From contig PSRJ01000129.1 of NCBI GenBank assembly GCA_003175985.1, positions 1 through 64,000 of the forward strand: DNA of 64,000 bases. Reading direction: 5' to 3'. Numbering within the stretch: the first letter of the stretch is position 1; each line of letters begins with the position of its first letter. The position numbers were made by a program, and so were the translations under genes. Positions 27,715-37,690 of the stretch are shown piece after piece. The notes beneath the pieces are model-generated. The model was not told the DNA's origin and ran no database searches. It saw only the letters and a list, made by a program, of their open reading frames with translations. This stretch comes from Terriglobia bacterium. Its GTDB lineage: Bacteria; Acidobacteriota; Terriglobia; Bryobacterales; Bryobacteraceae.

Positions 27715-28947
27715 CTACTCGTACCTGAGCGCCTCAATCGGATCAAGCAACGCGGCCTTCCGTGCCGGATAATATCCGAAGAAAACGCCCACCAGCCCCG
27801 AGAAGGCAAATGCCAGCACGATGGCCGTCGGGCTGACCAGGGTGTTCCAGCCGGCGAAATGCGAAATCAATAGCGAGGCGCCGACGCCCGAAAGTATGCC
27901 CACTACTCCGCCGAGAATCGAAAGCGTAACCGCTTCCACCAGGAACTGCGAGAGAATGTCGCGGGTCTTGGCGCCGATCGCCAGCCGCAGGCCGATCTCG
28001 CGGGTACGCTCCGTCACGGAGACCAGCATGATGTTCATGATGCCGATGCCGCCCACAATCAAAGAGACGGAGGCGATCGCGCCCAGCAGGATCGACATCA
28101 CGCGCGCGGCGCTTTCCTGAGCGGCGAAGACATCGGACAAGTTGCGGACGGTGAAATCGTCCTCCTGCCCCTGTTGCAGACGGTGCCGCTGCTGCAGCAA
28201 CGCCGTGATCTCGCGCTGTGCCTCGTCCATCGAGCTGGAGCTTACGGACTGCACCATGATGGCCGCTACCGAACGCGAATTGGCCTGGCTTGCGCCGACA
28301 ATGTGGCGCTTGGCGGTCGAGATCGGCACGAGGATGACATCGTCCTGATCCTGTCCCTGCGGGGACTGCCCCTTGGCGCTGAGCACCCCATCCACGGTAA
28401 AAGGCACGTTCTTGATGCGAATGCTTTGGCCTACCGGATCGGTATCGCCGAACAGATTGTGCGCCACCGTCCGGCCCAGCAGAGCGACTTTAGCCCCCGA
28501 CGTCACGTCGTCCATCGTGAAGGGGTTCCCCTGCTCTACGGCCTGATCGCGGATGGTGAGGTAGTCCGGCGTGGTGCCTTGCACGGCGGTAGCCCAGTTA
28601 TTGCTTCCATTCATCACCTGGGCGCCGCCGCGGACGGTGGGAGCAACGGAAGCCACGGCCGGACACTCGGCAGCGATCGCCTTGGCGTCGTCCTCGGAGA
28701 GCGTCACGCCGGCGCCGCCGCCCAGGCGGATACCGTTCGACGTGATGCTGCCGGGAACCACCATAATCAGGTTGCTGCCGATCGCCTGAATCTGTTCCTG
28801 AATGCGTTCCGTGGCGCCGGAGCCCACGGCGACCATGGCAATCACCGCAGCCACGCCGATCACGATGCCGAGCATGGTGAGCGCCGAGCGCAGCCGGTTG
28901 ACGCGCAGGGCGCGCAGCGCAATCCGCATTGCCGCCAGCAGTTTCAT
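27715..28947 (-). CDS. MacB-like ABC transporter permease
   Basis: NRLRSALTMLGIVIGVAAVIAMVAVGSGATERIQEQIQAIGSNLIMVVPG...GIGIMNIMLVSVTERTREIGLRLAIGAKTRDI. Confidence 0.95.
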   Translation of the reverse strand: MKLLAAMRIALRALRVNRLRSALTMLGIVIGVAAVIAMVAVGSGATERIQEQIQAIGSNLIMVVPGSITSNGIRLGGGAGVTLSEDDAKAIAAECPAVASVAPTVRGGAQVMNGSNNWATAVQGTTPDYLTIRDQAVEQGNPFTMDDVTSGAKVALLGRTVAHNLFGDTDPVGQSIRIKNVPFTVDGVLSAKGQSPQGQDQDDVILVPISTAKRHIVGASQANSRSVAAIMVQSVSSSSMDEAQREITALLQQRHRLQQGQEDDFTVRNLSDVFAAQESAARVMSILLGAIASVSLIVGGIGIMNIMLVSVTERTREIGLRLAIGAKTRDILSQFLVEAVTLSILGGVVGILSGVGASLLISHFAGWNTLVSPTAIVLAFAFSGLVGVFFGYYPARKAALLDPIEALRYE

Positions 28948-29699
28948 ACGGCCACCGGCTCCTCTTCTTCGGCGGGCAGAGCGCGAAGCTCAGCGGCAGC
29001 GTCGCGCGGCCCTTCGATACGGACGTCGCGCTGCAGGCGGCCGTCGCGGAAATGGATATTGCGGCCGGCATACGCGGCGATGTCCGGCTCGTGCGTCACC
29101 ACGATCATGGTGATGCCCGCCTCGCGATTGAGCCGCTGGAAGATCGACATGATTTCGACGCTGGTGCGTGTATCGAGCGCGCCGGTCGGCTCGTCGGCGA
29201 GGATGATCCGCGGATTGTTCACCAAAGCGCGCGCGATCGCCACGCGCTGCTGCTGCCCGCCGGAAAGCTGGCTGGGGTGATGGTCTTCCCGGCCCGCCAG
29301 GCCTACTTCGTGCAACGCCGCCAGAGCGCGTTTTCGCCGCTCGGTCGCGGGTGTGTTGGTGTAAAGCAGCGGCAGCTCGACATTCTCCACGGCGCTGGTG
29401 CGCGCCAGAAGATTGAACTGCTGGAAAACGAATCCGACTTTTTGGCCGCGGATCTCGGCCAATTCGTCACGGCCAAGATCACCGACGCTGGTTCCATCCA
29501 ATTTGTAGGTGCCGGCCGTCGGCTTATCCAGGCATCCCAGAATGTTCATCAGGGTCGACTTGCCCGACCCCGAGGGTCCCATGATGGCCACGAATTCGCC
29601 GCGTTCGATGTCCAGCGATACCGTCTTTAGCGCGTGGACCCGCAATTCACCCAGCGTGTAATCCTTCACCAGGCTTCGGATCTCGATCATCGCGGCCAT
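28944..29699 (-). CDS. MacB/LolD-like ABC transporter ATP-binding protein
   Basis: Walker A GPSGSGKST, signature LSGGQQQRVAIARAL, Walker B IILADEPTGALD. Confidence 0.97.
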   Translation of the reverse strand: MAAMIEIRSLVKDYTLGELRVHALKTVSLDIERGEFVAIMGPSGSGKSTLMNILGCLDKPTAGTYKLDGTSVGDLGRDELAEIRGQKVGFVFQQFNLLARTSAVENVELPLLYTNTPATERRKRALAALHEVGLAGREDHHPSQLSGGQQQRVAIARALVNNPRIILADEPTGALDTRTSVEIMSIFQRLNREAGITMIVVTHEPDIAAYAGRNIHFRDGRLQRDVRIEGPRDAAAELRALPAEEEEPVAV

Positions 29700-29701
29700 C
29701 G

Positions 29702-31075
29702 TCAGAAGCCTCCGCGCCCGCCGCCCATTCCGGGGCGGCCGCCGCTGAAGGGCGAACCCGATGACCCGTTCGCTTCCTTCTTGGAGAACGAGGCCACAAT
29801 GACGCGGTCGCCTTCTTTGAGATCGCCGCGGGTGACTTCGGTATACGCGCCGTCGGAAAGGCCCAGCGAGATATGAACGGGCTTGGGTTTACTTTCTTCG
29901 TCCAGGATCCAGACTTCTTTCGAGCCGTCGCGTACTTTGGTTTTGCTCACGGTGTCAGCGGGCCGGTAGCGGAGCGCCGCGTTGGGAATTTTCAGCACGT
30001 TGGTGTGCTGATCCACAAGGATTTTGACGTTGGCCGTCATCCCCGGAAAGAGCTTCAGATCGGGATTGGAGACCGCCAGCACGACATCGTAGGTGACGAC
30101 GTTTTGCACGTTGATGGCGGCTTTGCGTATGGCCGAAACCGAGCCATGGAACACCTGGCCCGGATAGGCATCCACCGTAAATGTGGCCGGCATGCCCACC
30201 CGCACACGCCCGACGTCGGCTTCGGAGACGTTGGTATCCACCTGCATCTTGGTGAGATCCTGCGCGATGGAAAACAACGTAGGAGCCTGGAGGCTGGCGG
30301 CGACAGTCTGGCCGACATCGATGTTGCGCGAAACCACTACGCCATCCACCGGGGCGCGGATAAAGGTGTGATCGAGATCGGCCTGCGCCTGTGCGAGCGC
30401 AGCCTGCGCCTGGTCGACCTGCGCTTTGGCCGAAGCTAACTGAGTTTCCGCGACGCGGACTTGCGCCTGCGCGGCGCTCACGGAGCCTTGGGAGGCGGTC
30501 ACCTGGGCCTGGGCGGCGTCCAGGTTGGCCACTGCCTGATCGTAGGTCGCCTGCGCCGTATCGCCATCCTCGCGCGAGAGCACGCCTTCACTCACCAGTT
30601 GCGCGCGGCGGGCCAGCTTGGTCTTGGCGTCGGTGACGGCAGACTGGTAGCGCACCACATTCGCTTTGGCGTTCGCCACAGAGGCCTGGGCGCTCGAAAC
30701 ATCGGCGTGACTTTTTTCGATCACCGCCTGCGCGTTGATCACGGCCGTTTGTGCCACGTTTAGCGTGGCGCGGGCCTGGTCCACGCGCGCCTGGAAAATC
30801 TGCGGATCGATGCGCGCCACTACCTCGTCCTTATGAACTTTAGTGTTGAAATCGGCGTAGAGCGCCTGAATGTTCCCCGAAACCTGGGAACCGACCAGCA
30901 CCGTAACAACGGCATTGGGAGCGCCGGTAGCCGATACCGTGTACGCGATATCGCCGCATTCTACGGGAACTGTGCGGAACTGCCCCGCGCCGGAACGCCG
31001 GAAGGCGCCCCAGGCGCCCAATCCGACAACCAGGGCGGCCCCGCTCGCCGCCAGCACCACTGTACGCTTGGTCAT
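29702..31075 (-). CDS. MacA/HlyD-type periplasmic adaptor subunit
   Basis: N-terminal TM, lipoyl/barrel-sandwich segments, long Ala/Gln/Val coiled-coil hairpin; operonic with the ABC genes. Confidence 0.93.
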   Translation of the reverse strand: MTKRTVVLAASGAALVVGLGAWGAFRRSGAGQFRTVPVECGDIAYTVSATGAPNAVVTVLVGSQVSGNIQALYADFNTKVHKDEVVARIDPQIFQARVDQARATLNVAQTAVINAQAVIEKSHADVSSAQASVANAKANVVRYQSAVTDAKTKLARRAQLVSEGVLSREDGDTAQATYDQAVANLDAAQAQVTASQGSVSAAQAQVRVAETQLASAKAQVDQAQAALAQAQADLDHTFIRAPVDGVVVSRNIDVGQTVAASLQAPTLFSIAQDLTKMQVDTNVSEADVGRVRVGMPATFTVDAYPGQVFHGSVSAIRKAAINVQNVVTYDVVLAVSNPDLKLFPGMTANVKILVDQHTNVLKIPNAALRYRPADTVSKTKVRDGSKEVWILDEESKPKPVHISLGLSDGAYTEVTRGDLKEGDRVIVASFSKKEANGSSGSPFSGGRPGMGGGRGGF

Positions 31076-31140
31076 ATCGCCCCCTAAGTATTAGGCGACG
31101 GGAGGGGCCGGTCGTATCGTAAAGAATCTTAAAGCTATGG

Positions 31141-32148
31141 TCAACGGATGTTACGAATCACGGCTTCCGTAAACTCGCCGGTGGACGCGCTGCCGCCGAC
31201 GTCGCTGGTCAGGTGTTCACCTTCGGCATAGGTATGCTCCAAGGCGCTCTGAAGCCGCGCGGAAGCTTCCCGCTCTCCCAGGTGCGCCAGCATCAGGACC
31301 GCCGATTGCATAAGCGCGGTAGGATTTGCCAGCTCCTTGCCGGCGATGTCGGGAGCGGTGCCGTGCACGGCTTCGAAGATGGCGCAGTGGTCGCCGAGGT
31401 TCGCGCCCGGTACGATGCCCAGGCCGCCCACCAGGCCCGCCGCCAGGTCGGAGATGATATCGCCATAGAGATTCGGCAGCACCAGCAGGTCGAACGCTTG
31501 CGGGCGCATAACCAGTTGCATGCACGCATTATCGACGATCAGTTCGCTGTACTCGATTGCGGGAAAGTGCGCGGCCACTTCACGGCAGCACTGCAGGAAC
31601 AGGCCGTCGCTCATTTTCATGATGTTGGCTTTGTGAATTGCCGCGACCTTGCAGCGTCCTTCCCGCTTGGCGTATTCGAAGGCCGCCCGCGCGATGCGCA
31701 TGGAGGCATGCTGGGTGATGATCTTGAGACTCTCCACCACGCCCGGAATCACTTCATGTTCCAGGCCGGAATACAGGTCTTCAGTGTTCTCGCGGAAGAT
31801 GGCGAGGTTGACAGGCACATCGTGGAAGCGGGTCTTCAACCCGGGCAGCATGCGCACCGGACGAAAATTGGTGTAGAGTCCGAGTTTCTTACGCAGCGCG
31901 ACATTGATGCTCTGATGACCGCCGCCAACTGGCGTGGTGGTGGGGCCTTTCAATCCCACATGGCTGTATTCGAGAGAGGCAAAGACTTCGCCGGGCAGCA
32001 GTTCTCCGTATTCTTCGAGAGCGGTAACGCCCGCCTCCACGCGTTCCCATTCGATCGCTACGCCCGTGGCTTCCACAGCCCGCATTGTGGCTTCGGCTAC
32101 TTCCGGGCCGATGCCATCTCCGGGAATGAGAGTCACGTGATGAGGCAC
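31141..32148 (-). CDS. Isocitrate/isopropylmalate dehydrogenase family protein
   Basis: HVTLIPGDGIGPEVAEATMRAVEATG...RENTEDLYSGLEHEV...NLYGDIISDLAAGLVGGLGIVPGANLGDHCAIFEAVHGTAPDIAGK, closer to NAD-type isocitrate dehydrogenase. Confidence 0.92.
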   Translation of the reverse strand: MPHHVTLIPGDGIGPEVAEATMRAVEATGVAIEWERVEAGVTALEEYGELLPGEVFASLEYSHVGLKGPTTTPVGGGHQSINVALRKKLGLYTNFRPVRMLPGLKTRFHDVPVNLAIFRENTEDLYSGLEHEVIPGVVESLKIITQHASMRIARAAFEYAKREGRCKVAAIHKANIMKMSDGLFLQCCREVAAHFPAIEYSELIVDNACMQLVMRPQAFDLLVLPNLYGDIISDLAAGLVGGLGIVPGANLGDHCAIFEAVHGTAPDIAGKELANPTALMQSAVLMLAHLGEREASARLQSALEHTYAEGEHLTSDVGGSASTGEFTEAVIRNIR

Positions 32149-32174
32149 AAAGCTATTATAGAGTCAGGGCGGAA

Positions 32175-32816
32175 GTGGCTCCGGATTTAGTTGCGGAGCG
32201 GGGCGAGATGGTGGAGACGCAACTCCGCCACCGCGGGATTCAAGATGAGCGCGTGCTGCAAGTCATGCGCGAGATTCCGCGCGAGGAGTTCGTACGGCCC
32301 GAAGCCCAGGTCTTCGCGTATCAGGACGATCCGGTTCCGATCGGATTCCGCCAGACCATCTCACAACCCTACATGACGGCCCTTATGGCCGAAGTGCTCG
32401 AACTGAAAGGCACGGAAACGGTGCTCGAGGTGGGAACAGGCTCGGGCTATGCTGCGGCGGTTCTGGGCGCGCTGGCCGCGGAGGTGATCACCATCGAATT
32501 GATCCCGGCACTGGCCGATTTTGCGCGCGAGAACCTGACGCGTACAGGGCGCCATCGTAACGTACTGGTGATCGGCGGGGATGGATCATTGGGGTATCCG
32601 CCGCGCGCTCCCTACGATGCGATCTCAGTGGCTGCCGCTGCGCCGGAGATCCCCGCTGCCCTCCTGAGCCAACTGCGCGAACCCGGTCGGCTGGTGATCC
32701 CAGTGGGTCCCACCGACGATCAGGAACTGCGCGTGGTTTTCAAAACAGGCGGCAACCTCGACTCGCGCATCGCGACGCTCTGCCGCTTTGTGCCCCTGCG
32801 CGGCAGCCAGCATTGA
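32175..32816 (+). CDS. pcm: Protein-L-isoaspartate O-methyltransferase
   Basis: MVETQLRHRGIQDERVLQVMREIPREEFVRPEAQVFAYQDDPVPIGFRQTISQPYMTALMAEVLELKGTETVLEVGTGSGYAAAVL. Confidence 0.96.
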   Translation: MAPDLVAERGEMVETQLRHRGIQDERVLQVMREIPREEFVRPEAQVFAYQDDPVPIGFRQTISQPYMTALMAEVLELKGTETVLEVGTGSGYAAAVLGALAAEVITIELIPALADFARENLTRTGRHRNVLVIGGDGSLGYPPRAPYDAISVAAAAPEIPAALLSQLREPGRLVIPVGPTDDQELRVVFKTGGNLDSRIATLCRFVPLRGSQH

Positions 32817-32850
32817 GAGGGCGATTCATACCGATCGGAGGGGAAATACG

Positions 32851-33327
32851 TCACCGAACGTCCGAAACGGTCCGCGATGGTGAAGCTTGCAGTGCGGCCG
32901 CCAGCGCCCCCGCGGCATCCAGGCTGGCGGTTGAGCCGTTCTTCACAAAAATTTCCATCACCATCGCTGGCGTGGAACCGAGATTCCTGAATCCGTGAGG
33001 AGTCCCACCCTTGATGTAGAACGCCTCTCCCACCGGCGCGTCCACGGGTTTGTCAGACCCAATCGTGACCTGCAGTTTTCCCGTCAGGGGAATGAACAGG
33101 TGAAACTTTACGTCGTCATGCTGATGCACGGCGCGCACTCCCATCGGCTTGATCTCGACCCGTGTGGCGCGTACGTCCGGGCGCTCCCACAATCTAACCG
33201 GAGCGTATCCCTGCGCAGCGCGGGCAGCATCTCTTTCGGCGTCGTTGCCCGCAGCGGGCGTCTGGGCCGAGCCTGGCAACGACAACAGCCCCGCAATCAC
33301 AGCGATTCCACAAGCGTATCTCCACAT
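32851..33327 (-). CDS. Exported cupin-domain protein
   Basis: MWRYACGIAVIAGLLSLPGSAQ signal; VHQHDDVKFHLFIPLTGKLQVTIG...GEAFYIKGGTPHGFRNLGSTPAMVMEIFV cupin motifs. Start trimmed from the ORF track. Confidence 0.8.
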   Translation of the reverse strand: MWRYACGIAVIAGLLSLPGSAQTPAAGNDAERDAARAAQGYAPVRLWERPDVRATRVEIKPMGVRAVHQHDDVKFHLFIPLTGKLQVTIGSDKPVDAPVGEAFYIKGGTPHGFRNLGSTPAMVMEIFVKNGSTASLDAAGALAAALQASPSRTVSDVR

Positions 33328-33371
33328 AGATTCCTCCCTCCGGCGTCTAATTATAGTGGACCAACTGGCCG

Positions 33372-33773
33372 TTATCCATGTTCGACGCGCGCCTTGATAT
33401 CCGAGTACGCCGCATCGATGAGCCTGTTTAGGGCTGCCGCGTTTGTCGCAGTTCCCGGCCGCAGCTTCACATGGCGCATGAACTTGCCAGCGCCTTGCAA
33501 CAACCGTGCCGGATCCGGCAGCGCCGCGCCGTGGAAGAACCCCACGTTTACGTGCGAAGTGAATACATTGACGTAACCGAAGGGCGCATCTCCCAGGCAT
33601 GCAACCGGACAGCCGTCATGCACGAGCTCCCGGACTTCGTCCCCGCAGTTTCGCATCACCTCAAACCACCGATGCGCGATGGCCCCCAACTCACCCGCAT
33701 GCTCTTTCATCCACGCATCGATGGCGGGATCCCGCTCGATAGCGCCGTTGAATCGCAGCAAATCCGCTCTCAT
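33372..33773 (-). CDS. DUF1801 (YdhG-like) domain protein
   Basis: MRNCGDEVRELVHDGCPVACLGDAPFGYVNVFTSHVNVGFFHGAALPDPARLLQGAGKFMRHVKLR. Confidence 0.82.
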   Translation of the reverse strand: MRADLLRFNGAIERDPAIDAWMKEHAGELGAIAHRWFEVMRNCGDEVRELVHDGCPVACLGDAPFGYVNVFTSHVNVGFFHGAALPDPARLLQGAGKFMRHVKLRPGTATNAAALNRLIDAAYSDIKARVEHG

Positions 33774-33882
33774 CGTGACTCCAGTTTCTGGTTTCGAGAT
33801 CTATGGTTACATATCGCGGGTACTGGTGACCGTTCTGCAACTCCACGCTTTGCGCAGTTAGGAGAATGCCGAGAGGGGCGTT

Positions 33883-33954
33883 TGGCCTACCGCTTCCTCA
33901 CGGTCGCGGCTCGGTGTGAGCGCTCGTTTCAGAGCCGCGCGCGTAAGCAAGCGG
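33883..33954 (+). repeat. REP-like palindromic dispersed repeat, copy 1
   Basis: TGGCCTACCGCTTCCTCACGGTCGCGGCTCGGTGTGAGCGCTCGTTTCAGAGCCGCGCGCGTAAGCAAGCGG; closely matches the reverse complement of 60707-60780 and is itself an imperfect palindrome. Confidence 0.75.
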
Positions 33955-34071
33955 ACGACTCGCAGATCATTTTGGTTAGTAGAGTCAGATTCCCGCAGTC
34001 CCCTCCCCCGGATGTAGAATGAATGTGCTGCGCCATGCCGCCGAAGTGTGCGGCATAGGGAGGAATTGCGG

Positions 34072-35853
34072 TTGCAACGGACCAATACGGATGACCCGAA
34101 CTACTTCCACAAAGTTGTAGATTGCCAGTGGGCATGTCCGGCCCACACCAACGTTCCGGAATACATCCGGCTCATCGCGCAAGGCAAATATACCGAAGCC
34201 TACATGTTGAACCGGGAATCGAACGTGTTCCCGGCCATTCTGGGCCGCACGTGCGACCGCCCGTGCGAACCGGCGTGCCGCCGCGGGCGGGTTGACGGCA
34301 AACCCGTGGCTATCTGCCGGCTCAAGCGCGTCGCCGCCGATCATCGCGACGATATTACCGGATTCCTTCCCCGCATTCCAGAAAAGAAAAACGGAAAACG
34401 CATCGCGTGTATCGGCGCAGGTCCCGCCTCTCTCACAGTGGCGAACGACCTTCTGCCGCTGGGCTACGAAATCGTCATTTACGAGAAGTACGATAAGCCC
34501 GGCGGGCTGATGCGCACGAACATTCCGGCCTTCCGTCTGCCTGAACGCGTGCTTACCGAGGAGATCGATTACATCCTGAATATGGGAGTCGATATCCGTT
34601 ACAACTCGCCGGTCACCAGCATGCGGGCGCTGCTCAAGGAAGGATACGACGCGATCTTCGTGGGCAGCGGCGCGCCACGCGGTAAAGAACTGGAACTCCC
34701 CGGCCGGCACGACACCGATCGGATCTACATCGGGATCGACTGGCTGGAGTCGATCGCGTTCGGTCACGTGGATTCGATCGGCGAGAAAGTGCTCATTATC
34801 GGCGTAGGCAACACGGCGATGGACTGCTGCCGTTCGTCGCGGCGCCTGGGAGCGAGGGAGATCAAGGTGATGGCGCGCCGCCCGCGCGGATTCTTCAAGG
34901 CATCGCCCTGGGAACTGGACGACGCTGAGGAAGAGGGTGTCGGGATCCTGGTGAATCATGCTCCCAAGCGCTTTGTCGTGGAAGACGGCCAGCTCAAGGG
35001 CATGGAGTTCGAACGGCTCGAGTGGGACAAGGGCGCCAAGAACTCCCAGGTTATCGACACCGTGTTTCTGCCCGCTGACGATGTGATTCTGGCGATTGGG
35101 CAGGAAAACGCCTTTCCGTGGTTCGAGCGCGATTTAGGCGTGGAGTTCAACAAGTGGGAAGAACCGGTTGTAGATAAGGTCACGATGCAAGCCTCCCTTC
35201 CCAATGTGTTCTTCGGAGGCGATGCGGCGTTCGGGCCGAAGAACATCATCTGGGCGGTGGAGCACGGCCACCAGGCCGCCATCTCGATCCACAATTATTG
35301 CGAAGGAACTCCGACCTCGGAACGTCCCGCCCAGGGCATGAACCTGGTCAGCCAAAAGATGGGGCTGGGCCAGTGGAGTTATCACAACGATTACAACCCG
35401 GCTACGCGACAGAAGATGCAGCACGTGGATCTCGCGGTACGCTTCGAGCAGCTCAACATCGAGGTGGAGCTCGGCTTCAATCCGGCGCAGACGGCGCGTG
35501 AAGTGCAGCGCTGTCTCAACTGCGATATCCAAACCGTCTTTTACGCGGCGCGCTGTATCGAATGCGATGCCTGTATCGACGTCTGCCCGCTGCTGTGCCT
35601 CACGATCGCGCCGGACGCCGAGGAAGAAGAGATCCGGCAGCGCCTTTCGGCGCCCGCCAACAACCTGGACCAAGACGTTTTTGCTTCCACCCCACTTCCG
35701 CAGACCAAACGGCTCATGCTCAAGGACGAGGATCTCTGCGTGCACTGCGGTTTGTGCGCCGAGCGCTGCCCTACCGCGGCCTGGGACATGCAGAAGTTTG
35801 ACCTCGAAATTCCATATGCAGGAAGGCCAGTACTTGCCACAATCAATAGTTGA
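34072..35853 (+). CDS. GltD-like FAD/NAD(P) oxidoreductase with C-terminal 2x[4Fe-4S] ferredoxin domain
   Basis: Cys-rich N-terminus (CQWACPAHTNVPEYIRLI...CDRPCEPACRRG), GAGPASL FAD motif, GVGNTAMDCCR NAD(P) motif, ferredoxin motifs CIECDACIDVCP and CVHCGLCAERCP. TTG start at 34072 preceded by GGAGG; ORF track start 34048. Confidence 0.88.
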   Translation: MQRTNTDDPNYFHKVVDCQWACPAHTNVPEYIRLIAQGKYTEAYMLNRESNVFPAILGRTCDRPCEPACRRGRVDGKPVAICRLKRVAADHRDDITGFLPRIPEKKNGKRIACIGAGPASLTVANDLLPLGYEIVIYEKYDKPGGLMRTNIPAFRLPERVLTEEIDYILNMGVDIRYNSPVTSMRALLKEGYDAIFVGSGAPRGKELELPGRHDTDRIYIGIDWLESIAFGHVDSIGEKVLIIGVGNTAMDCCRSSRRLGAREIKVMARRPRGFFKASPWELDDAEEEGVGILVNHAPKRFVVEDGQLKGMEFERLEWDKGAKNSQVIDTVFLPADDVILAIGQENAFPWFERDLGVEFNKWEEPVVDKVTMQASLPNVFFGGDAAFGPKNIIWAVEHGHQAAISIHNYCEGTPTSERPAQGMNLVSQKMGLGQWSYHNDYNPATRQKMQHVDLAVRFEQLNIEVELGFNPAQTAREVQRCLNCDIQTVFYAARCIECDACIDVCPLLCLTIAPDAEEEEIRQRLSAPANNLDQDVFASTPLPQTKRLMLKDEDLCVHCGLCAERCPTAAWDMQKFDLEIPYAGRPVLATINS

Positions 35854-37690
35854 CCCCGACGTCACCTCACCCGAGCGGAAAGAGATCCGCATTAACGATT
35901 TCGCATTTAAGCTCGCCAACGTAAACGGCACCGGCTCGGCCAGCGCTAACGGTTTGCTGATGCAAGCCATCTTCCGGATGGGGATCCCGGTCTCGGGCAA
36001 AAATCTGTTCCCATCCAACATTCAAGGTCTGCCCACCTGGTATGAAATCCGCGTCAACAAGGCCGGCAACACGGCGCGCGCGCTGGATTACGACCTGGTG
36101 GTGGCGATGAACGGGCAGACTTACGAGCGCGACGTGCGCGAGGTGCGCGCAGGCGGCTACCTGCTCTACGATTCCACCTGGCCGCTGGACCCGCACCTGC
36201 GCCGCGAGGACATCGCCATTCTGGGCGTGCCGCTGGCGGCAATGTGCAATGAGAATTTCCGCGAGCCCCGCGAGCGCGTTCTCATGAAAAACATCGCCTA
36301 TGCCGGCGCGCTGGTTGCCATATTGCATATCGATATGGACGTGGTGGAAGAGCTGCTGGACGAGAAATTCGCCGGCAAGAAAGCCCTGCGCGAATCCAAT
36401 CGCAAGGCGCTGCGGCTGGGACTCGACTACGCCAAAGAATATTTCGCCCCGCTGCCGTTCCGCCTGGAAAAAATGGATGCGAACCGGGACAAGATCCTGA
36501 TCGACGGAAACACTGCCACGGCGCTGGGGTGCGTTTACGCCGGCGCAACCGTGGCCGCCTGGTATCCGATCACGCCCTCTACCTCGGTGATGGACGCGTT
36601 CAAGGAGTTTTGCGATAAGTACCGGCAGGATCCGGAGACAGGCAGAAACAACTGCATCATCCTGCAGGCCGAAGATGAGCTGGCGGCCATCGGCATGGTG
36701 ATCGGCGCTTCGTGGAACGGGGCGCGGGCGTTCACGTCCACGTCCGGCCCCGGCATCTCGCTGATGAACGAACTGCTGGGGCTGGCTTATTATGCGGAGA
36801 TCCCCGCGGTGATTATGGACATACAGCGCGTGGGACCTTCCACCGGAATGCCTACGCGCACCCAGCAGGGCGACCTGCTCGAATGCGCCTATGCCTCGCA
36901 CGGCGACACCAAGCACATCCTGCTGTTTCCGGCGAATCCGGCGGAATGCTTCGAGTTTGCGGTGAAGAGCTTCGATTTGGCGGAACGCTTTCAGACCCCG
37001 GTTTTCATGCTGTCGGACCTCGATATCGGGATGAACGACTGGGTTGTGCCGCGCTTGCGCTGGGATGACTCCTACCGTCCGGATCGCGGCCGCGTTGTGA
37101 GCGCCGAAGAGTTAGAGCAGATTTCGCAATTCCTGCGCTATAGCAATGAAGACGAGAACCACGTGGCGGCACGCACGCTCCCGGGAGTCGATTCGCGGGC
37201 GGCGTACTTCACCAGGGGGTCGGGCCACACCAAAACCGGCGCTTACACTGAAATTCCCGAGGAATACCAGGAAGTGGTGGACCGGCTGGCGCGCAAACAC
37301 AAAGCGGCCGCGAAGTTTGTTCCCGAGCCGCTGATCGTGAAGCGGCCGGGCGCGCAGATCGGCGTGGTGACGATTGGAGGCTGCGATCTGGCGGTGCGCG
37401 AAGCTCTGGATGGACTCGCGCGCATCGGTATTGAAGCCGATTTCCTGCGTGTGCGCGGGTTCCCGTTCGGAGAGAGTGTAGAGGCGTTCCTTCGCGATCA
37501 CGACGTCTGCTTCGTGGTGGAGCAGAACCGTGATGCGCAACTGAAAGTGCTGTTGACTAACGAAACGGGCGCAGTGAAAGAAAAGCTGCGGTCGGTGCTG
37601 GTCTACGGCGGTTTCCCGCTCAGCGCCAAGCACGTGATCGAAGGCATCGCCAGCCAGATGGGAGAGTGGAAAAATGCCGTCCATCAGTAA
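35816..37690 (+). CDS. 2-oxoacid:acceptor oxidoreductase subunit alpha (KorA-like)
   Basis: ERKEIRINDFAFKLANVNGTGSASANGLLMQAIFRMGIPVSGKNLFPSNIQGLPTWYEIRVNKAG...GCVYAGATVAAWYPITPSTSVMD...TSTSGPGISLMNELLGLAYYAEIPAVIMDIQRVGPSTGMPTRTQQ. Start trimmed. Confidence 0.93.
   Translation: MQEGQYLPQSIVDPDVTSPERKEIRINDFAFKLANVNGTGSASANGLLMQAIFRMGIPVSGKNLFPSNIQGLPTWYEIRVNKAGNTARALDYDLVVAMNGQTYERDVREVRAGGYLLYDSTWPLDPHLRREDIAILGVPLAAMCNENFREPRERVLMKNIAYAGALVAILHIDMDVVEELLDEKFAGKKALRESNRKALRLGLDYAKEYFAPLPFRLEKMDANRDKILIDGNTATALGCVYAGATVAAWYPITPSTSVMDAFKEFCDKYRQDPETGRNNCIILQAEDELAAIGMVIGASWNGARAFTSTSGPGISLMNELLGLAYYAEIPAVIMDIQRVGPSTGMPTRTQQGDLLECAYASHGDTKHILLFPANPAECFEFAVKSFDLAERFQTPVFMLSDLDIGMNDWVVPRLRWDDSYRPDRGRVVSAEELEQISQFLRYSNEDENHVAARTLPGVDSRAAYFTRGSGHTKTGAYTEIPEEYQEVVDRLARKHKAAAKFVPEPLIVKRPGAQIGVVTIGGCDLAVREALDGLARIGIEADFLRVRGFPFGESVEAFLRDHDVCFVVEQNRDAQLKVLLTNETGAVKEKLRSVLVYGGFPLSAKHVIEGIASQMGEWKNAVHQ

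Noticed and set aside
30361-30840. Apparent internal repeats of GCCxAGxCGC-type sequence in the adaptor gene
   Set aside because: Explained by coiled-coil heptads rich in Ala/Gln/Val of a MacA/HlyD hairpin; not a DNA repeat array or CRISPR.
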